Shown: positions 1 through 8,345 of the stretch, piece after piece | How positions within the stretch are numbered: position 1 is the stretch's first letter | Layout of the letters: each line of letters begins with the position of its first letter | DNA from: Deferribacteres bacterium | Lineage (GTDB): Bacteria > Nitrospirota > Thermodesulfovibrionia > UBA6902 | Direction of reading: 5' to 3' | Assembly (NCBI GenBank): GCA_013152795.1 | Contig: JAADFS010000033.1 | Span: forward strand, 1 to 18,120 | DNA length: 18,120 nucleotides | Notes under the pieces: model-generated | What the model was told of the DNA's origin: nothing | The model's database searches: none | Seen by the model: the letters and a program-made list of their open reading frames with translations, nothing else | Program-made: the position numbers and the translations under genes

Positions 1-2
1 CA

Positions 3-1259
3 TTGACAATAACGGAAAAAATCCTTGCAGTACATGCGGGCAGAGAAGAGGTCTCGCCCGGGGAACTGATAAACGCAAAGGTCGACATCATACTCGCAAA
101 CGATATAACCGCGCCCATAGCAATCAGGGAATTTGAAAAGACCGGGGCCGCGGATGTCTTCGACAGGGACAGGATCGCCTTTATCCCCGATCATTTTACG
201 CCGCAGAAGGACATCAAGGCCGCGGAGCAGTGCAGGATGCTCAGGGACTTTGCAAGGGATTACAACCTCGGGCTTTACTTCGAGGTCGGCAGAATGGGTG
301 TTGAGCATGCCCTTCTCCCGGAGCAGGGCATTGTCCTGCCCGGAGACCTTGTCATAGGCGCGGACAGCCATACATGCACATACGGCGCCCTCGGCGCATT
401 CTCCACGGGCGTGGGCTCAACCGATGCGGCTGCTGCAATGGCAACAGGCGAATGCTGGTTCAGGGTGCCGGAATCGATGAAGTTCATCTATTACGGGAAA
501 TTGAACAGGTGGGTCGGTGGAAAGGACCTGATACTTCACACAATCGGCAGCATAGGGGTTGACGGCGCCCTCTACAGGGCGATGGAATTTGAGGGCGAGG
601 CGATAAGCTCGCTTCCCATGGCCGGGAGACTGACGATGTGCAATATGGCGATTGAGGCCGGCGCCAAAAACGGCATCATTGTTCCGGACCGTATCACCGA
701 AGAGTACGTAAAGCCGAGGGCAAAGAGACAGTACACGTTTTATTCATCCGGCAAGGACGCAAGGTATGTTGATGTAAGGGAATACGACTGTTCAAAGATA
801 CCCCTTACCGTATCCTGCCCCCACCTGCCGTCCAACACCAGGCCTGCGGAGGAGCTTTCCTCTGTTGCAATCGACCAGGTCGTCGTGGGCTCATGCACAA
901 ACGGCAGGCTGGAGGACATCAGGGAGGCGGCAGAGATCATAAAGGGCCGGAAGGTTCATCCGGACACGAGGATGATAGTCATCCCAGCAACCCAGCAGGT
1001 TTACCTGGATGCACTGAAAGAGGGGCTGGCGGAGATTTTTGTTGAGGCAGGCGCCGTGTTCTCAACCCCCACATGCGGGCCCTGCCTCGGCGGGCACATG
1101 GGTGTCCTTGCAAAAGGGGAAAGGGCGGTTGCAACCACAAACAGGAATTTTACGGGCAGGATGGGGCATCCTGAGAGCGAGGTTTATCTTGCCAATCCTG
1201 CCGTTGCCGCGGCATCCGCTGTCAAGGGCAGGATAGCGGTCCCGGAGGAGGTGCTGTGA
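3..1259 (+). CDS. leuC: 3-isopropylmalate dehydratase large subunit (LeuC, bacterial/archaeal two-subunit type)
   Basis: Large, Fe-S subunit of isopropylmalate isomerase, which converts 2-isopropylmalate to 3-isopropylmalate in cytoplasmic leucine biosynthesis. Aconitase-family cluster ligands are visible: Cys298 in GSCTNGR and the Cys358/Cys361 pair in TCGPCLGGH (numbered from the TTG at 3). The GADSHTCTYGALGAF block is also typical. About 418 residues matches the shorter LeuC/HacA family that works with a separate small subunit, and leuD follows immediately with a 4-base overlap. The start is uncertain. TTG at 3 would give MTITEKIL, a plausible N-terminus, but the gene may begin a few codons upstream outside the window. 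A homoaconitase-like or citraconate-handling relative cannot be excluded from sequence alone, but leucine synthesis is the simplest reading. Confidence 0.9.
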   Translation: MTITEKILAVHAGREEVSPGELINAKVDIILANDITAPIAIREFEKTGAADVFDRDRIAFIPDHFTPQKDIKAAEQCRMLRDFARDYNLGLYFEVGRMGVEHALLPEQGIVLPGDLVIGADSHTCTYGALGAFSTGVGSTDAAAAMATGECWFRVPESMKFIYYGKLNRWVGGKDLILHTIGSIGVDGALYRAMEFEGEAISSLPMAGRLTMCNMAIEAGAKNGIIVPDRITEEYVKPRAKRQYTFYSSGKDARYVDVREYDCSKIPLTVSCPHLPSNTRPAEELSSVAIDQVVVGSCTNGRLEDIREAAEIIKGRKVHPDTRMIVIPATQQVYLDALKEGLAEIFVEAGAVFSTPTCGPCLGGHMGVLAKGERAVATTNRNFTGRMGHPESEVYLANPAVAAASAVKGRIAVPEEVL

Positions 1260-1753
1260 TACTCAAGGGAAAGGTCTGGAAATTCGGCGACAATATTGAT
1301 ACGGACGCCATCATACCCGCGCGCTACCTCAATACATCCGACCCCCGGGAGCTGGCAAGGCATGTCATGGAAGATGCGGACAGGGAGTTCCCTTCAAAGG
1401 TCGGCGCAGGGGACATGATCGTTGCAGAGGCGAATTTCGGCTGCGGCTCTTCAAGGGAGCATGCGCCTATTGCAATCAAGGCAGCGGGCATTCAGGCGGT
1501 CGTTGCAAAGAGCTTTGCGCGGATATTTTACAGGAACGCCTTCAACATAGGACTTCCGATATTTGAATCCGAAGAGGCGCCTGCGAAAATACGTGAAGGC
1601 GACGAGATAGAAATCGATGCGGACAGGGGCACCATAAGGAATATCACAAAAGGCGAGGAGTACGCCGCAAAGCCCATCCCGCCGTTTATGCAGGAGCTGA
1701 TAGCGGCAGGGGGCCTGATCGAATGGACGAAGAAGCGTATAGATATTAGTTGA
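1256..1753 (+). CDS. leuD: 3-isopropylmalate dehydratase small subunit (LeuD)
   Basis: Small swivel-domain subunit that joins LeuC to form isopropylmalate isomerase. At 165 residues it has the family length. It opens with GKVWKFGDNIDTDAIIPARY and carries NFGCGSSREHAP at residues 60-71, the loop that closes over the substrate. The start is GTG at 1256, overlapping the leuC stop in a GTGA arrangement that implies translational coupling. The last codons overlap the tail of the opposing mqnE gene by 8 bases, so there is no room for a conventional terminator between the two genes. Confidence 0.93.
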   Translation: MILKGKVWKFGDNIDTDAIIPARYLNTSDPRELARHVMEDADREFPSKVGAGDMIVAEANFGCGSSREHAPIAIKAAGIQAVVAKSFARIFYRNAFNIGLPIFESEEAPAKIREGDEIEIDADRGTIRNITKGEEYAAKPIPPFMQELIAAGGLIEWTKKRIDIS

Positions 1754-2864
1754 TCATACGTGCATTGTAAAACGAATCCCTTTCCACAGCGACCCTGCCG
1801 GCCTTTTCAATCAGGTTGACCAGCGCTGCCTTTGACATGGCATTTCCGGACAGTGCGCCTGCCGAGTGGGTGATCTTCTCCTCAATAATCGTGCCGTCCA
1901 GGTCATCGGCCCCGAACAGGAGGGCGAGCTGGGCGATTTTCTCACCGAGCATTATCCAGTAGGCCTTGATGTGGGGAAAGTTGTCGAGGAAGAGCCTTGA
2001 GACCGCTATGGTCATGAGGTCATCCGTGCCGGATGTATATTTCGCCCCCGGTATTTTCGTGTTCACCGGGTGAAAGGCCAGGGGGATAAACGCCTGAAAG
2101 CCGCCGGTCCTGTCCTGAAGGTCGCGGAGCTTCAGCATGTGCTCCACCCTGTGCCTGTAGGTTTCAATGTGCCCGTAAAGCATTGTCGCATTGGACCTTA
2201 TGCCCGCCCTGTGGGCGGTCTCCATTATCCTGAGCCAGCGCGCGCCGCTGATTTTCTCAGGGCATAGTTTGTTTCTGACCCTGCCGTTGAATATCTCCGC
2301 GCCGCCGCCGGGCATTGAACCGAGACCCGCCTTTTTCAGGGCAAGGAGTGTGTCCCTGAGGGACAGGCCGCTGATCTTTGAAAAATAGTCTATCTCAACA
2401 GCGGTGAAGGCCTTGATGTGCAGTCCCGGGAACCTCCGGCGGATTTCGCTCAGCATCTGAAGATAATAATCAAAAGGCCGGTGCGGATGAAGGCCGCCGA
2501 CTATGTGGACCTCGCGATACACCTCACTGCCGTTTTTTCCGCGCCGCTGCGTCCCCTTATCATCTGCAGTTGAATACCATTTCCTGATCTTTGAGATTAT
2601 CTCTTTGATGCTCAGTTCGTATGCGCCCCTGTCGCCTTCGGAGCGGCTGAAGGCGCAGAACCTGCACCTGTTGACGCAGATATTCGAGGGGTTTATGTGA
2701 TGATTCCGGATAAAATACGCCCTGTCGCCGTTTTTGCTGCGGGCCACATGCGCGGCCAGGCGCCCCGCTGTGAAGATGTCGTTACTGTTAAACAGTTCAA
2801 GGGCGTCTTCAGGGCTGAGGCGCTTTCCGGACAGGACCTTTTTTTCAATCTGTTTAAGGGACAC
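1746..2864 (-). CDS. mqnE: Aminofutalosine synthase MqnE (radical SAM)
   Basis: Radical-SAM enzyme of the futalosine menaquinone pathway. It joins 3-[(1-carboxyvinyl)oxy]benzoate to the adenosyl radical to make aminofutalosine. The CxxxCxxC cluster motif is CVNRCRFC (Cys63, Cys67, Cys70 from the start used here). VHIVGGLHP and the late GADDLDGTIIEEKITHSAGA stretch are typical of MqnE rather than its sister MqnC. The start chosen is GTG at 2864, giving MSLKQIEKKVLSG, which matches the family N-terminus and has a GAGGG ribosome-binding site 8 bases upstream. A TTG at 2879 would add five residues. The start lies inside the 3' end of htpX (11-base overlap), so the two are probably one transcript. 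No other mqn gene is in the window. Confidence 0.9.
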   Translation of the reverse strand: MSLKQIEKKVLSGKRLSPEDALELFNSNDIFTAGRLAAHVARSKNGDRAYFIRNHHINPSNICVNRCRFCAFSRSEGDRGAYELSIKEIISKIRKWYSTADDKGTQRRGKNGSEVYREVHIVGGLHPHRPFDYYLQMLSEIRRRFPGLHIKAFTAVEIDYFSKISGLSLRDTLLALKKAGLGSMPGGGAEIFNGRVRNKLCPEKISGARWLRIMETAHRAGIRSNATMLYGHIETYRHRVEHMLKLRDLQDRTGGFQAFIPLAFHPVNTKIPGAKYTSGTDDLMTIAVSRLFLDNFPHIKAYWIMLGEKIAQLALLFGADDLDGTIIEEKITHSAGALSGNAMSKAALVNLIEKAGRVAVERDSFYNARMIN

Positions 2865-3693
2865 GCCCCATGCCCTCAAGCCTCGCTATCCTCTCCTCCA
2901 TCGGCGGGTGGGTGCTGAACAGCCTTGCAATGCCGCCGCCTGAAAGGGGATTGACAATGAACATATGCGCTGTGGCAGGCTGTGCCTCAAGCGGTATCCT
3001 CTGGGCCGCGGCCTGCAGTTTCCTCAATGCGTTTGAGAGATAGCGGGGGTTTCCTGCTATCTTCGCCCCCCCTGAATCAGCGGCATATTCCCTTGAACGG
3101 GATATGGCCATCTGTATCAGCATGGCTGCAATCGGCGCAACGATCATCATGACGATTGCAACAAAGGGGTTGCTGTCTTCATCGTCCCTGCCGCCGAAGA
3201 TCAGCGCCCATCTGGCCATAAAGGCCAGGTAACTTATGGCGCCTGCAATGGTTGCGGCCACAGTGCCTATAAGGATGTCCCTGTGTTTGATGTGGGCAAG
3301 CTCATGCCCTATGACACCCTCAAGCTCCTCGCGGCTCAGGAGATTCATTATTCCGCTTGTCACGGCAACCGCTGCATGCGAGGGGTTTCTGCCCGTAGCG
3401 AATGCATTGGGCTGTGCCTGATCCATGATATACACCCGCGGCATAGGGATCTCAGCCCTCTGCGCAAGCCTTCTTACTATCGAGTACAGCTCGGGCGCGT
3501 CGGCTTCGGAGACCTCCCTCGCCCTGTACATTTTCAGCACTATCTTGTCGCTGAACCAGTAGCTGAAGGCGTTCATCGCCAGGGCGAATACAAGGGCGAT
3601 GGTCATGCCGGAGCGGCCCCCGAGCGCAGCCCCTGCCCACAGGAGGACAAGGGTAAGCACTGTCATCAGGAGCGCTGTCTTGAATATGTTCAT
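2854..3693 (-). CDS. htpX: HtpX-type membrane zinc metalloprotease
   Basis: M48-family integral membrane protease that takes part in quality control of membrane proteins, with its active site facing the cytoplasm. At 279 residues it has the usual HtpX length. Two N-terminal hydrophobic segments (about 5-25 and 30-47) precede the zinc-binding HELAH at 130-134. The likely third zinc ligand is Glu202 in SREYAADSGGA. Two further hydrophobic stretches lie between (about 141-165 and 177-196). It is the first gene of an overlapping pair with mqnE. A GGAGG lies about 10 bases ahead of the ATG. The 168-base gap to the divergent flavoprotein gene must hold its promoter. A functional link to menaquinone synthesis is not evident, and the pairing may simply reflect compaction. 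Confidence 0.93.
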   Translation of the reverse strand: MNIFKTALLMTVLTLVLLWAGAALGGRSGMTIALVFALAMNAFSYWFSDKIVLKMYRAREVSEADAPELYSIVRRLAQRAEIPMPRVYIMDQAQPNAFATGRNPSHAAVAVTSGIMNLLSREELEGVIGHELAHIKHRDILIGTVAATIAGAISYLAFMARWALIFGGRDDEDSNPFVAIVMMIVAPIAAMLIQMAISRSREYAADSGGAKIAGNPRYLSNALRKLQAAAQRIPLEAQPATAHMFIVNPLSGGGIARLFSTHPPMEERIARLEGMGRVP

Positions 3694-3812
3694 AAATTAA
3701 TTACCTCCGTAACAAAATGATACACAAAAATAGTTTACTAAGGTTCAATCTTAAAAGCAATACACCACATCCCGCCGAATTCCCCCGGATTGCCGGTTTT
3801 TGAGAGATTTTT

Positions 3813-3832
3813 CCGTGTATTCACGGTATAAT
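3813..3832 (+). promoter_or_regulatory. Candidate -10 element with adjoining palindrome upstream of the flavoprotein gene
   Basis: A consensus TATAAT at 3827-3832 lies 30 bases before the ATG at 3862. A perfect 5-bp inverted repeat, CCGTG-TATT-CACGG (3813-3826), abuts it on the upstream side, where an operator would lie. No good -35 hexamer is visible at normal spacing, which would fit an activator-dependent promoter. This is inference from position and sequence only. Confidence 0.4.
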
Positions 3833-3861
3833 CATATTTACGCCCGGAGGATCATCATATT

Positions 3862-5070
3862 ATGGACAGATACGATATCATTATAATCGGGGCCGGCATC
3901 AGCGGCTTGAGCCTGGCGCATTACTGTGCCGGTGCAGGGCTCCGGACCCTTGTAATGGAAAAGAGCGGCAGGGCCGGCGGAACACTTCACACTCATCGCT
4001 TTCACGAGGCGGACGCCGGGGGATTCTGGATCGAGTTGGGCGCGCACACGTGTTACAACTCATACCGTAATCTGCTGAAGATCATGGAGGACTGCCGGAT
4101 TCTTGACCGCCTCACCGCGCGGGAGAAGGTCGGCTTCAGGCTCCTGTCAGGCAACAGGTTGAAATCGATCCCCTCTCAGCTCAACTTTGCAGAACTGCTG
4201 TTGTCACTGCCCCGCATCCTGACCGTGAAAAAAAGGGGAAAGAGCATTGAGGCCTATTTTTCCGCAATAGCCGGTTCCGGTAATTTCCGGAGGGTGCTTT
4301 CCCCGGCCTTCAATGCGGTGATTTCCCAGAGGGCGGATGATTTCCCGGCGGACATGCTGTTTAAAAAGAGAAAGCGGCGCAGGGATATAATGAAAAAATT
4401 CACGCTTTCCGGGGGACTCGCGACAATAACGGATGCAATTGCATCTGAAGAAGGCATCGTGCTTGCAACAGGGAAAGAGGTACAGGCTGTCGGTATTGCG
4501 GGGGAGTCTTTTACGGTTGCCACCACGGACGGGACCTGCTGTGAATCCGCCTTTCTGGCGCTCGCCACCCCGGCCCCGGTTGCGGCTCGGCTCCTTCAGT
4601 CCACCTTCCCGGAGGTATCGCGCCGGCTTTCGCAGATCGGTGCGGCGGCGGTCGAGTCACTGGGTGTAGCTGTGAAAAAAGAAGCCGTTTCCATTGAGCG
4701 GGTTGCGGGAATCATACCGGCTGAGGACAGTTTTTATTCGGTTGTCTCCAGGGACACGGTGCCGCATGAAAGGTATCGCGGCTTCACCTTTCATTTCAGG
4801 CCCGGCGTGGCGGACCATGAAGCCAAGGTCAGCCGTGTATGCGAAGTCCTCGGGGTGCAGAGGGGGCAGCTTGATTATCTGATCCCCAGGGAAAACCTTG
4901 TCCCGAGTCTCAGGGTGGGGCACGAGGGATTGATAAGTACGGTCGACAACTTACTTGGAGGCACCCGGCTTTTCCTGACCGGCAACTATTTCTCGGGAAT
5001 GGCAATTGAGGACTGTGTCATCAGGTCACTGAAAGAGTTCAACAGGTTAAGGGCATTGCTGAAAACCTGA
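3862..5070 (+). CDS. Protoporphyrinogen/coproporphyrinogen oxidase-like FAD-dependent oxidoreductase
   Basis: Flavoprotein of the amine oxidase/PPOX superfamily. The N-terminal dinucleotide-binding fold is clear: IIIIGAGISGL (residues 6-16), then an acidic residue at the end of the second strand (Glu33) and RAGG after it. The C-terminal FLTGNYFSGMAIEDCVIRS and the internal SPAFNAVISQ resemble oxygen-type HemG/HemY enzymes, which oxidise protoporphyrinogen IX or coproporphyrinogen III to the porphyrin. It has 402 residues, shorter than the usual HemY length of about 470. hemE, ahbD and hemW lie a few kilobases away on the other strand, which supports a role in haem synthesis. Which porphyrinogen it uses cannot be told. 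Another FAD amine oxidase function is possible. The ribosome-binding site (GGAGG) is 11 bases from the ATG, a little far. Confidence 0.72.
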   Translation: MDRYDIIIIGAGISGLSLAHYCAGAGLRTLVMEKSGRAGGTLHTHRFHEADAGGFWIELGAHTCYNSYRNLLKIMEDCRILDRLTAREKVGFRLLSGNRLKSIPSQLNFAELLLSLPRILTVKKRGKSIEAYFSAIAGSGNFRRVLSPAFNAVISQRADDFPADMLFKKRKRRRDIMKKFTLSGGLATITDAIASEEGIVLATGKEVQAVGIAGESFTVATTDGTCCESAFLALATPAPVAARLLQSTFPEVSRRLSQIGAAAVESLGVAVKKEAVSIERVAGIIPAEDSFYSVVSRDTVPHERYRGFTFHFRPGVADHEAKVSRVCEVLGVQRGQLDYLIPRENLVPSLRVGHEGLISTVDNLLGGTRLFLTGNYFSGMAIEDCVIRSLKEFNRLRALLKT

Positions 5071-5094
5071 TAATATCCTCCTGTCGCCCTACGG

Positions 5095-5121
5095 CCGTTT
5101 TATGCAACTGCAAGGTAACCC
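5095..5121 (-). repeat. Degenerate end of the TTAA-type interspersed repeat
   Basis: Read on the minus strand this stretch is GGTTACCTTGCAGTTGCATA followed by AAACGG, a diverged version of the repeat end CCTTACAGTGGCATAAAATA seen elsewhere in the window. It lies in the gap between the flavoprotein gene and the aconitase gene, with its interior side facing the flavoprotein stop. No second end is recognisable, so it is probably a solo or eroded copy. Confidence 0.5.
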
Positions 5122-5249
5122 CACCGGAATTGCTGAATTGTCAAAGCCTCTGTTGAAAAAAAACAGATACTTCCTTTAAACTGTAACTTTTGCAAGTCTT
5201 ATCTGATTCAAACCGTTTCTTACTATATTGCAGATAGAGGAGATTCCAC

Positions 5250-7172
5250 ATGAATGCAGCTCAGAAGTTGATATCATCGCACCTCGTATCCGGAGAGATG
5301 AAGGCCGGAGAGGAGATTGCGATATCCATTGACCAGACACTGACCCAGGATGCAACAGGCACAATGGCATACCTTGAATTCGAGGCAATGGGCATCCCCC
5401 GCGTCAGGACGAAACTCTCTGTGAGTTATGTTGACCACAACACCCTTCAGACGGGTTTTGAGAATGCCGACGACCACAGGTTCCTACGGACCATAGCGGC
5501 CAAATACGGGATTTATTTTTCAAGGCCGGGCAACGGCATATGCCACCAGGTGCACCTGGAGCGTTTCTCCAGGCCGGGCTGGACCCTTCTTGGTTCGGAC
5601 AGCCACACACCGAACGCCGGAGCCGTGGGCATGCTTGCCATAGGCGCAGGCGGGCTCAGCGTGGCCCTTGCAATGGCAGGCGAGCCTTTCTGGCTGTCTA
5701 TGCCTGAGATTCTTCAGGTGAGGCTGACAGGCTCCTGCGGCACAGGGGTCACAGCAAAGGACATCATCCTTGAAATCCTCAGGCGCCTGACCGTAAAAGG
5801 CGGCGTCGGCAGGATCATCGAATACGGGGGGGAGGGCATAAAGAACCTGACCGTGCCCGAGAGGGCCACGATAACCAACATGGGGGCCGAGCTCGGTGCA
5901 ACGTCCTCCATATTCCCCTCGGATGAGCAGACACTGGCCTTTTTTAAGGCCCAGGGCCGCGAAAACGACTGGACGGAGCTCAGGCCCGACCCGGATGCCG
6001 GATATGACGGGGAGATGGATGTGGATGTCGGCGCCCTGGAGCCACTTATAGCCGCTCCGTCAAGCCCTGATAACGTGAAGCGGGTCAGGGAGGTTGAAGG
6101 CATCCCCGTGCAGCAGGTCTGCATCGGCAGTTGTGTCAACTCATCGTATGCCGACCTCATGGCTGCGGCCAAGATACTTGAGAACAGGAAGGTACATCCT
6201 GATGTGAGCCTTACGATAAGCCCGGGCTCACGTCAGGCATTTCAGATGATCACTGAAAACGGCGCCTTAGCGGTCCTCATATCCGCTGGTGCAAGGGTGC
6301 TTGAATGCACCTGCGGCCCGTGCATCGGCATGGGTCAATCACCGCCCACAGGGGCCGTAACCCTGAGAACATTCAACAGGAATTTCCCCGGCAGGAGCGG
6401 CACCCCGGGGGACCAGTCTTATCTGTGCAGCCCGCTGACCGCAGCGGCTTCCGCTGTGACCGGCAGGATAACCGACCCGCGTGACGTGATGAAGGCACCC
6501 GTAAAGGTTGCGCTTCCCGCGAGCTATATCACAGATGACTCAATGATCATTCCCCCATCAGAGGAACCCGACAAGGTCCAAATTGAGCGGGGCCCGAATA
6601 TCAAGCCGTTTCCCGTAAAGGGTCCCCTCGAGAAGTCACTGAAGACAAAGGTGCTGCTGAAGGTCGGTGACAACATAACCACGGATGACATCATGCCTGC
6701 CGGGGCCAAGATACTGCCCCTGCGCTCGAATATCCCGGCAATATCAGAGTATGTGTTTTCCAAGACAGACCCCGGCTTTCCCGCAAGGGCCCGCTCATCC
6801 GGCGGCGGTATCATTCTCGGCGGGATAAACTACGGCCAGGGCTCAAGCAGGGAGCACGCCGCGCTTGCGCCCATGTACCTCGGGGTCAGGGCGGTTCTTG
6901 CAAAGTCCTTTGCCCGTATCCACAGGGACAACCTGATAAACTTCGGTATCCTCCCGCTCACGGTCGCCCCTGAGGTGTACGATGAACAGGATGCGGAGAT
7001 TGAATTCCCTGACATTGCAAGGGAGGTGAGGGAGGCCCCCGCTGTTACTTTTAAGGACGTGAAAACAGGCAGGACATACACGGCCGAGCACGGCCTCACG
7101 CAGAGACAGAGGGAGATCATACTTGCAGGCGGACTGCTGAATTATGTGAGGGGAAATACCGCCCACCCGTAG
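5250..7172 (+). CDS. Aconitate hydratase (Aquifex-type, about 640 residues)
   Basis: Monomeric aconitase interconverting citrate and isocitrate in the TCA cycle. Cluster ligands are Cys295 in IGSCVNSS and Cys355/Cys358 in CGPCIGMG. The C-terminal swivel domain is fused and carries NYGQGSSREHAALAP. At 640 residues it is much shorter than AcnA/AcnB (about 850-900) and fits the compact class first recognised in Aquifex and common in Nitrospirota and deltaproteobacteria. GSDSHTPNAGAVGMLAIGAGG is the substrate-domain block shared with LeuC. The ATG at 5250 is preceded by GAGGAG seven bases upstream. The gene is convergent with hemE across a 50-base gap. leuCD, the same superfamily in split form, lies about 3.5 kb upstream on the same strand. 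Confidence 0.93.
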   Translation: MNAAQKLISSHLVSGEMKAGEEIAISIDQTLTQDATGTMAYLEFEAMGIPRVRTKLSVSYVDHNTLQTGFENADDHRFLRTIAAKYGIYFSRPGNGICHQVHLERFSRPGWTLLGSDSHTPNAGAVGMLAIGAGGLSVALAMAGEPFWLSMPEILQVRLTGSCGTGVTAKDIILEILRRLTVKGGVGRIIEYGGEGIKNLTVPERATITNMGAELGATSSIFPSDEQTLAFFKAQGRENDWTELRPDPDAGYDGEMDVDVGALEPLIAAPSSPDNVKRVREVEGIPVQQVCIGSCVNSSYADLMAAAKILENRKVHPDVSLTISPGSRQAFQMITENGALAVLISAGARVLECTCGPCIGMGQSPPTGAVTLRTFNRNFPGRSGTPGDQSYLCSPLTAAASAVTGRITDPRDVMKAPVKVALPASYITDDSMIIPPSEEPDKVQIERGPNIKPFPVKGPLEKSLKTKVLLKVGDNITTDDIMPAGAKILPLRSNIPAISEYVFSKTDPGFPARARSSGGGIILGGINYGQGSSREHAALAPMYLGVRAVLAKSFARIHRDNLINFGILPLTVAPEVYDEQDAEIEFPDIAREVREAPAVTFKDVKTGRTYTAEHGLTQRQREIILAGGLLNYVRGNTAHP

Positions 7173-7222
7173 GGCTCCGCATATGGGTAAAGGTGTAAAT
7201 ACTGAACCGCCGGTAGGGAACT

Positions 7223-8272
7223 TTATTCCCCGCTCAGATGGTGAACCATCTCCACCAGTGCGATAACATTCTCAGGCGGCGTTTCAGGAAGGACGCCGTG
7301 CCCGAGGTTAAAGATATGGCCGCGGGCCGAAGATGCCCTGCCGAGGATATCCCTTACGCGCCCTTCTATCCCGTGCCTTGGCAGAAACAGTGCCGCAGGA
7401 TCAAGATTGCCCTGCACCACTGCATCACTGCCGAGCCTCCTTGCGGCGTCATCCAGGTTTATCCTCCAGTCGATTCCGTACACATCCGCCCCGCATGACC
7501 TGATCTCCTCCAGCAGCCCCCCTGTCTCTCCGACATAATATATGACAGGCACGTGCCCGGCGTTCCGGGATTCAAGCCAGCCCCTGAGCTCGCTGATAAT
7601 CCCTGTAACATAAGGCAGGGCGTATTCCCTGAAATCCGCCGGTGAAAATATTCCGCCCCATGTATCAAAGAGCTGAACCGCCTGGGCGCCGGCCTCTATC
7701 TGCGCCTTTAGGTATGCGGTGATCGTGCGGGTTATCTTTTCCATTAACGCGGCGTACAATTCAGGAGAGCGGAAGATCATCTTTTTTGTATTCAGGAAAT
7801 TCTTTGATGTCCCGCCCTCTATCATGTAGGTTGCCGTTGTAAAAGGCGCGCCTGAAAAGCCGATAAGCGGCACCCTGTCTTGGAGCTCTTTCCTCAGAAT
7901 CCGGATTGTCTGCATTACAAAGCCCGTCTTCTCTTCAGGGTCAGGGACGGAAAGCCTGTTAAGTGAATCTTCATCACGTACCGGCGGGGATAACACAGGC
8001 CCCCTGCTGTCTATAAATTCAAGCTCCATCCCCATGGCCTCCACCGGGATGAGTATGTCCGAAAAGAGAATGGCTGCATCGACTCCCAGGATATCCACCG
8101 GCTGTATTGTCACCTCGGCGGCAAGCTCGGGTGTCTTGCAGAGCGTCAGGAAATCGACCTTCCTGCGCACCGCCTGGTACTGCTGCAGATACCTTCCTGC
8201 CTGGCGCATGATCCATACAGGCGTGTACGGAACCGCTTCCCCGCGGCAGGCCTTCAGAAAAACATCGTTCAT
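7223..8272 (-). CDS. hemE: Uroporphyrinogen decarboxylase (HemE)
   Basis: Cytoplasmic enzyme removing four acetate carboxyls from uroporphyrinogen III to give coproporphyrinogen III. The start is ATG at 8272 (MNDVFLKACRGE), chosen because of a GGAGG four bases upstream and agreement with the family; a longer frame extends to 8347 but runs through a repeat. Diagnostic residues are WIMRQAGRYLQQY (20-32, including Arg23 and Arg27), the catalytic Asp72 in ILFSDIL, YMIEGGTSKNF, FDTWGG and the C-terminal NLGHGVLPETPPE. The length is 349 residues, normal for HemE. It is downstream of ahbD on the same strand with 71 bases between. Its presence shows a coproporphyrin-type route, whereas AhbD was defined in the sirohaem route, so the pairing deserves attention. 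Confidence 0.95.
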   Translation of the reverse strand: MNDVFLKACRGEAVPYTPVWIMRQAGRYLQQYQAVRRKVDFLTLCKTPELAAEVTIQPVDILGVDAAILFSDILIPVEAMGMELEFIDSRGPVLSPPVRDEDSLNRLSVPDPEEKTGFVMQTIRILRKELQDRVPLIGFSGAPFTTATYMIEGGTSKNFLNTKKMIFRSPELYAALMEKITRTITAYLKAQIEAGAQAVQLFDTWGGIFSPADFREYALPYVTGIISELRGWLESRNAGHVPVIYYVGETGGLLEEIRSCGADVYGIDWRINLDDAARRLGSDAVVQGNLDPAALFLPRHGIEGRVRDILGRASSARGHIFNLGHGVLPETPPENVIALVEMVHHLSGE

Positions 8273-8298
8273 AAAACCTCCGTGTCTGCGTTGTGTGT

Positions 8299-8345
8299 AA
8301 ACCTTAACTTCCCGTGGCATAAAAACATCGCCTGCGGGCAGGCTC
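8299..8345 (+). repeat. Diverged copy of the TTAA-type interspersed repeat between ahbD and hemE
   Basis: The stretch AAACCTTAACTTCCCGTGGC, then ATAAAAACATCGCC and a GC-rich block, can be aligned with the repeat end CCTTACAGTGGCATAAAATA followed by CCGCCGGCGGGGCAG. The outer end is on the low-coordinate side, and the interior side runs up to and possibly into the ahbD stop codon at 8344. No opposite end is seen. Confidence 0.45.

Noticed and set aside
3694..3861. Repeat copy in the htpX-flavoprotein gap
   Set aside because: I looked for the same ends and found only scattered short words; this gap appears free of the element.
5714..6172. 152-codon minus-strand open frame inside aconitase
   Set aside because: Shadow of a GC-rich coding region; the aconitase frame carries the cluster cysteines and continuous family sequence.
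7173..7215. Possible further repeat copy (GTAAATACTGAACCGCCGG) between aconitase and hemE
   Set aside because: Only the AAATAC..CCGCCGG words fit; the diagnostic CCTTAC and GGCATAA parts are missing, so similarity may be chance.
7216..7230. GGGAA-CTTTA-TTCCC hairpin at the hemE stop as a terminator
   Set aside because: Only a 5-bp stem with no following T run on either strand.
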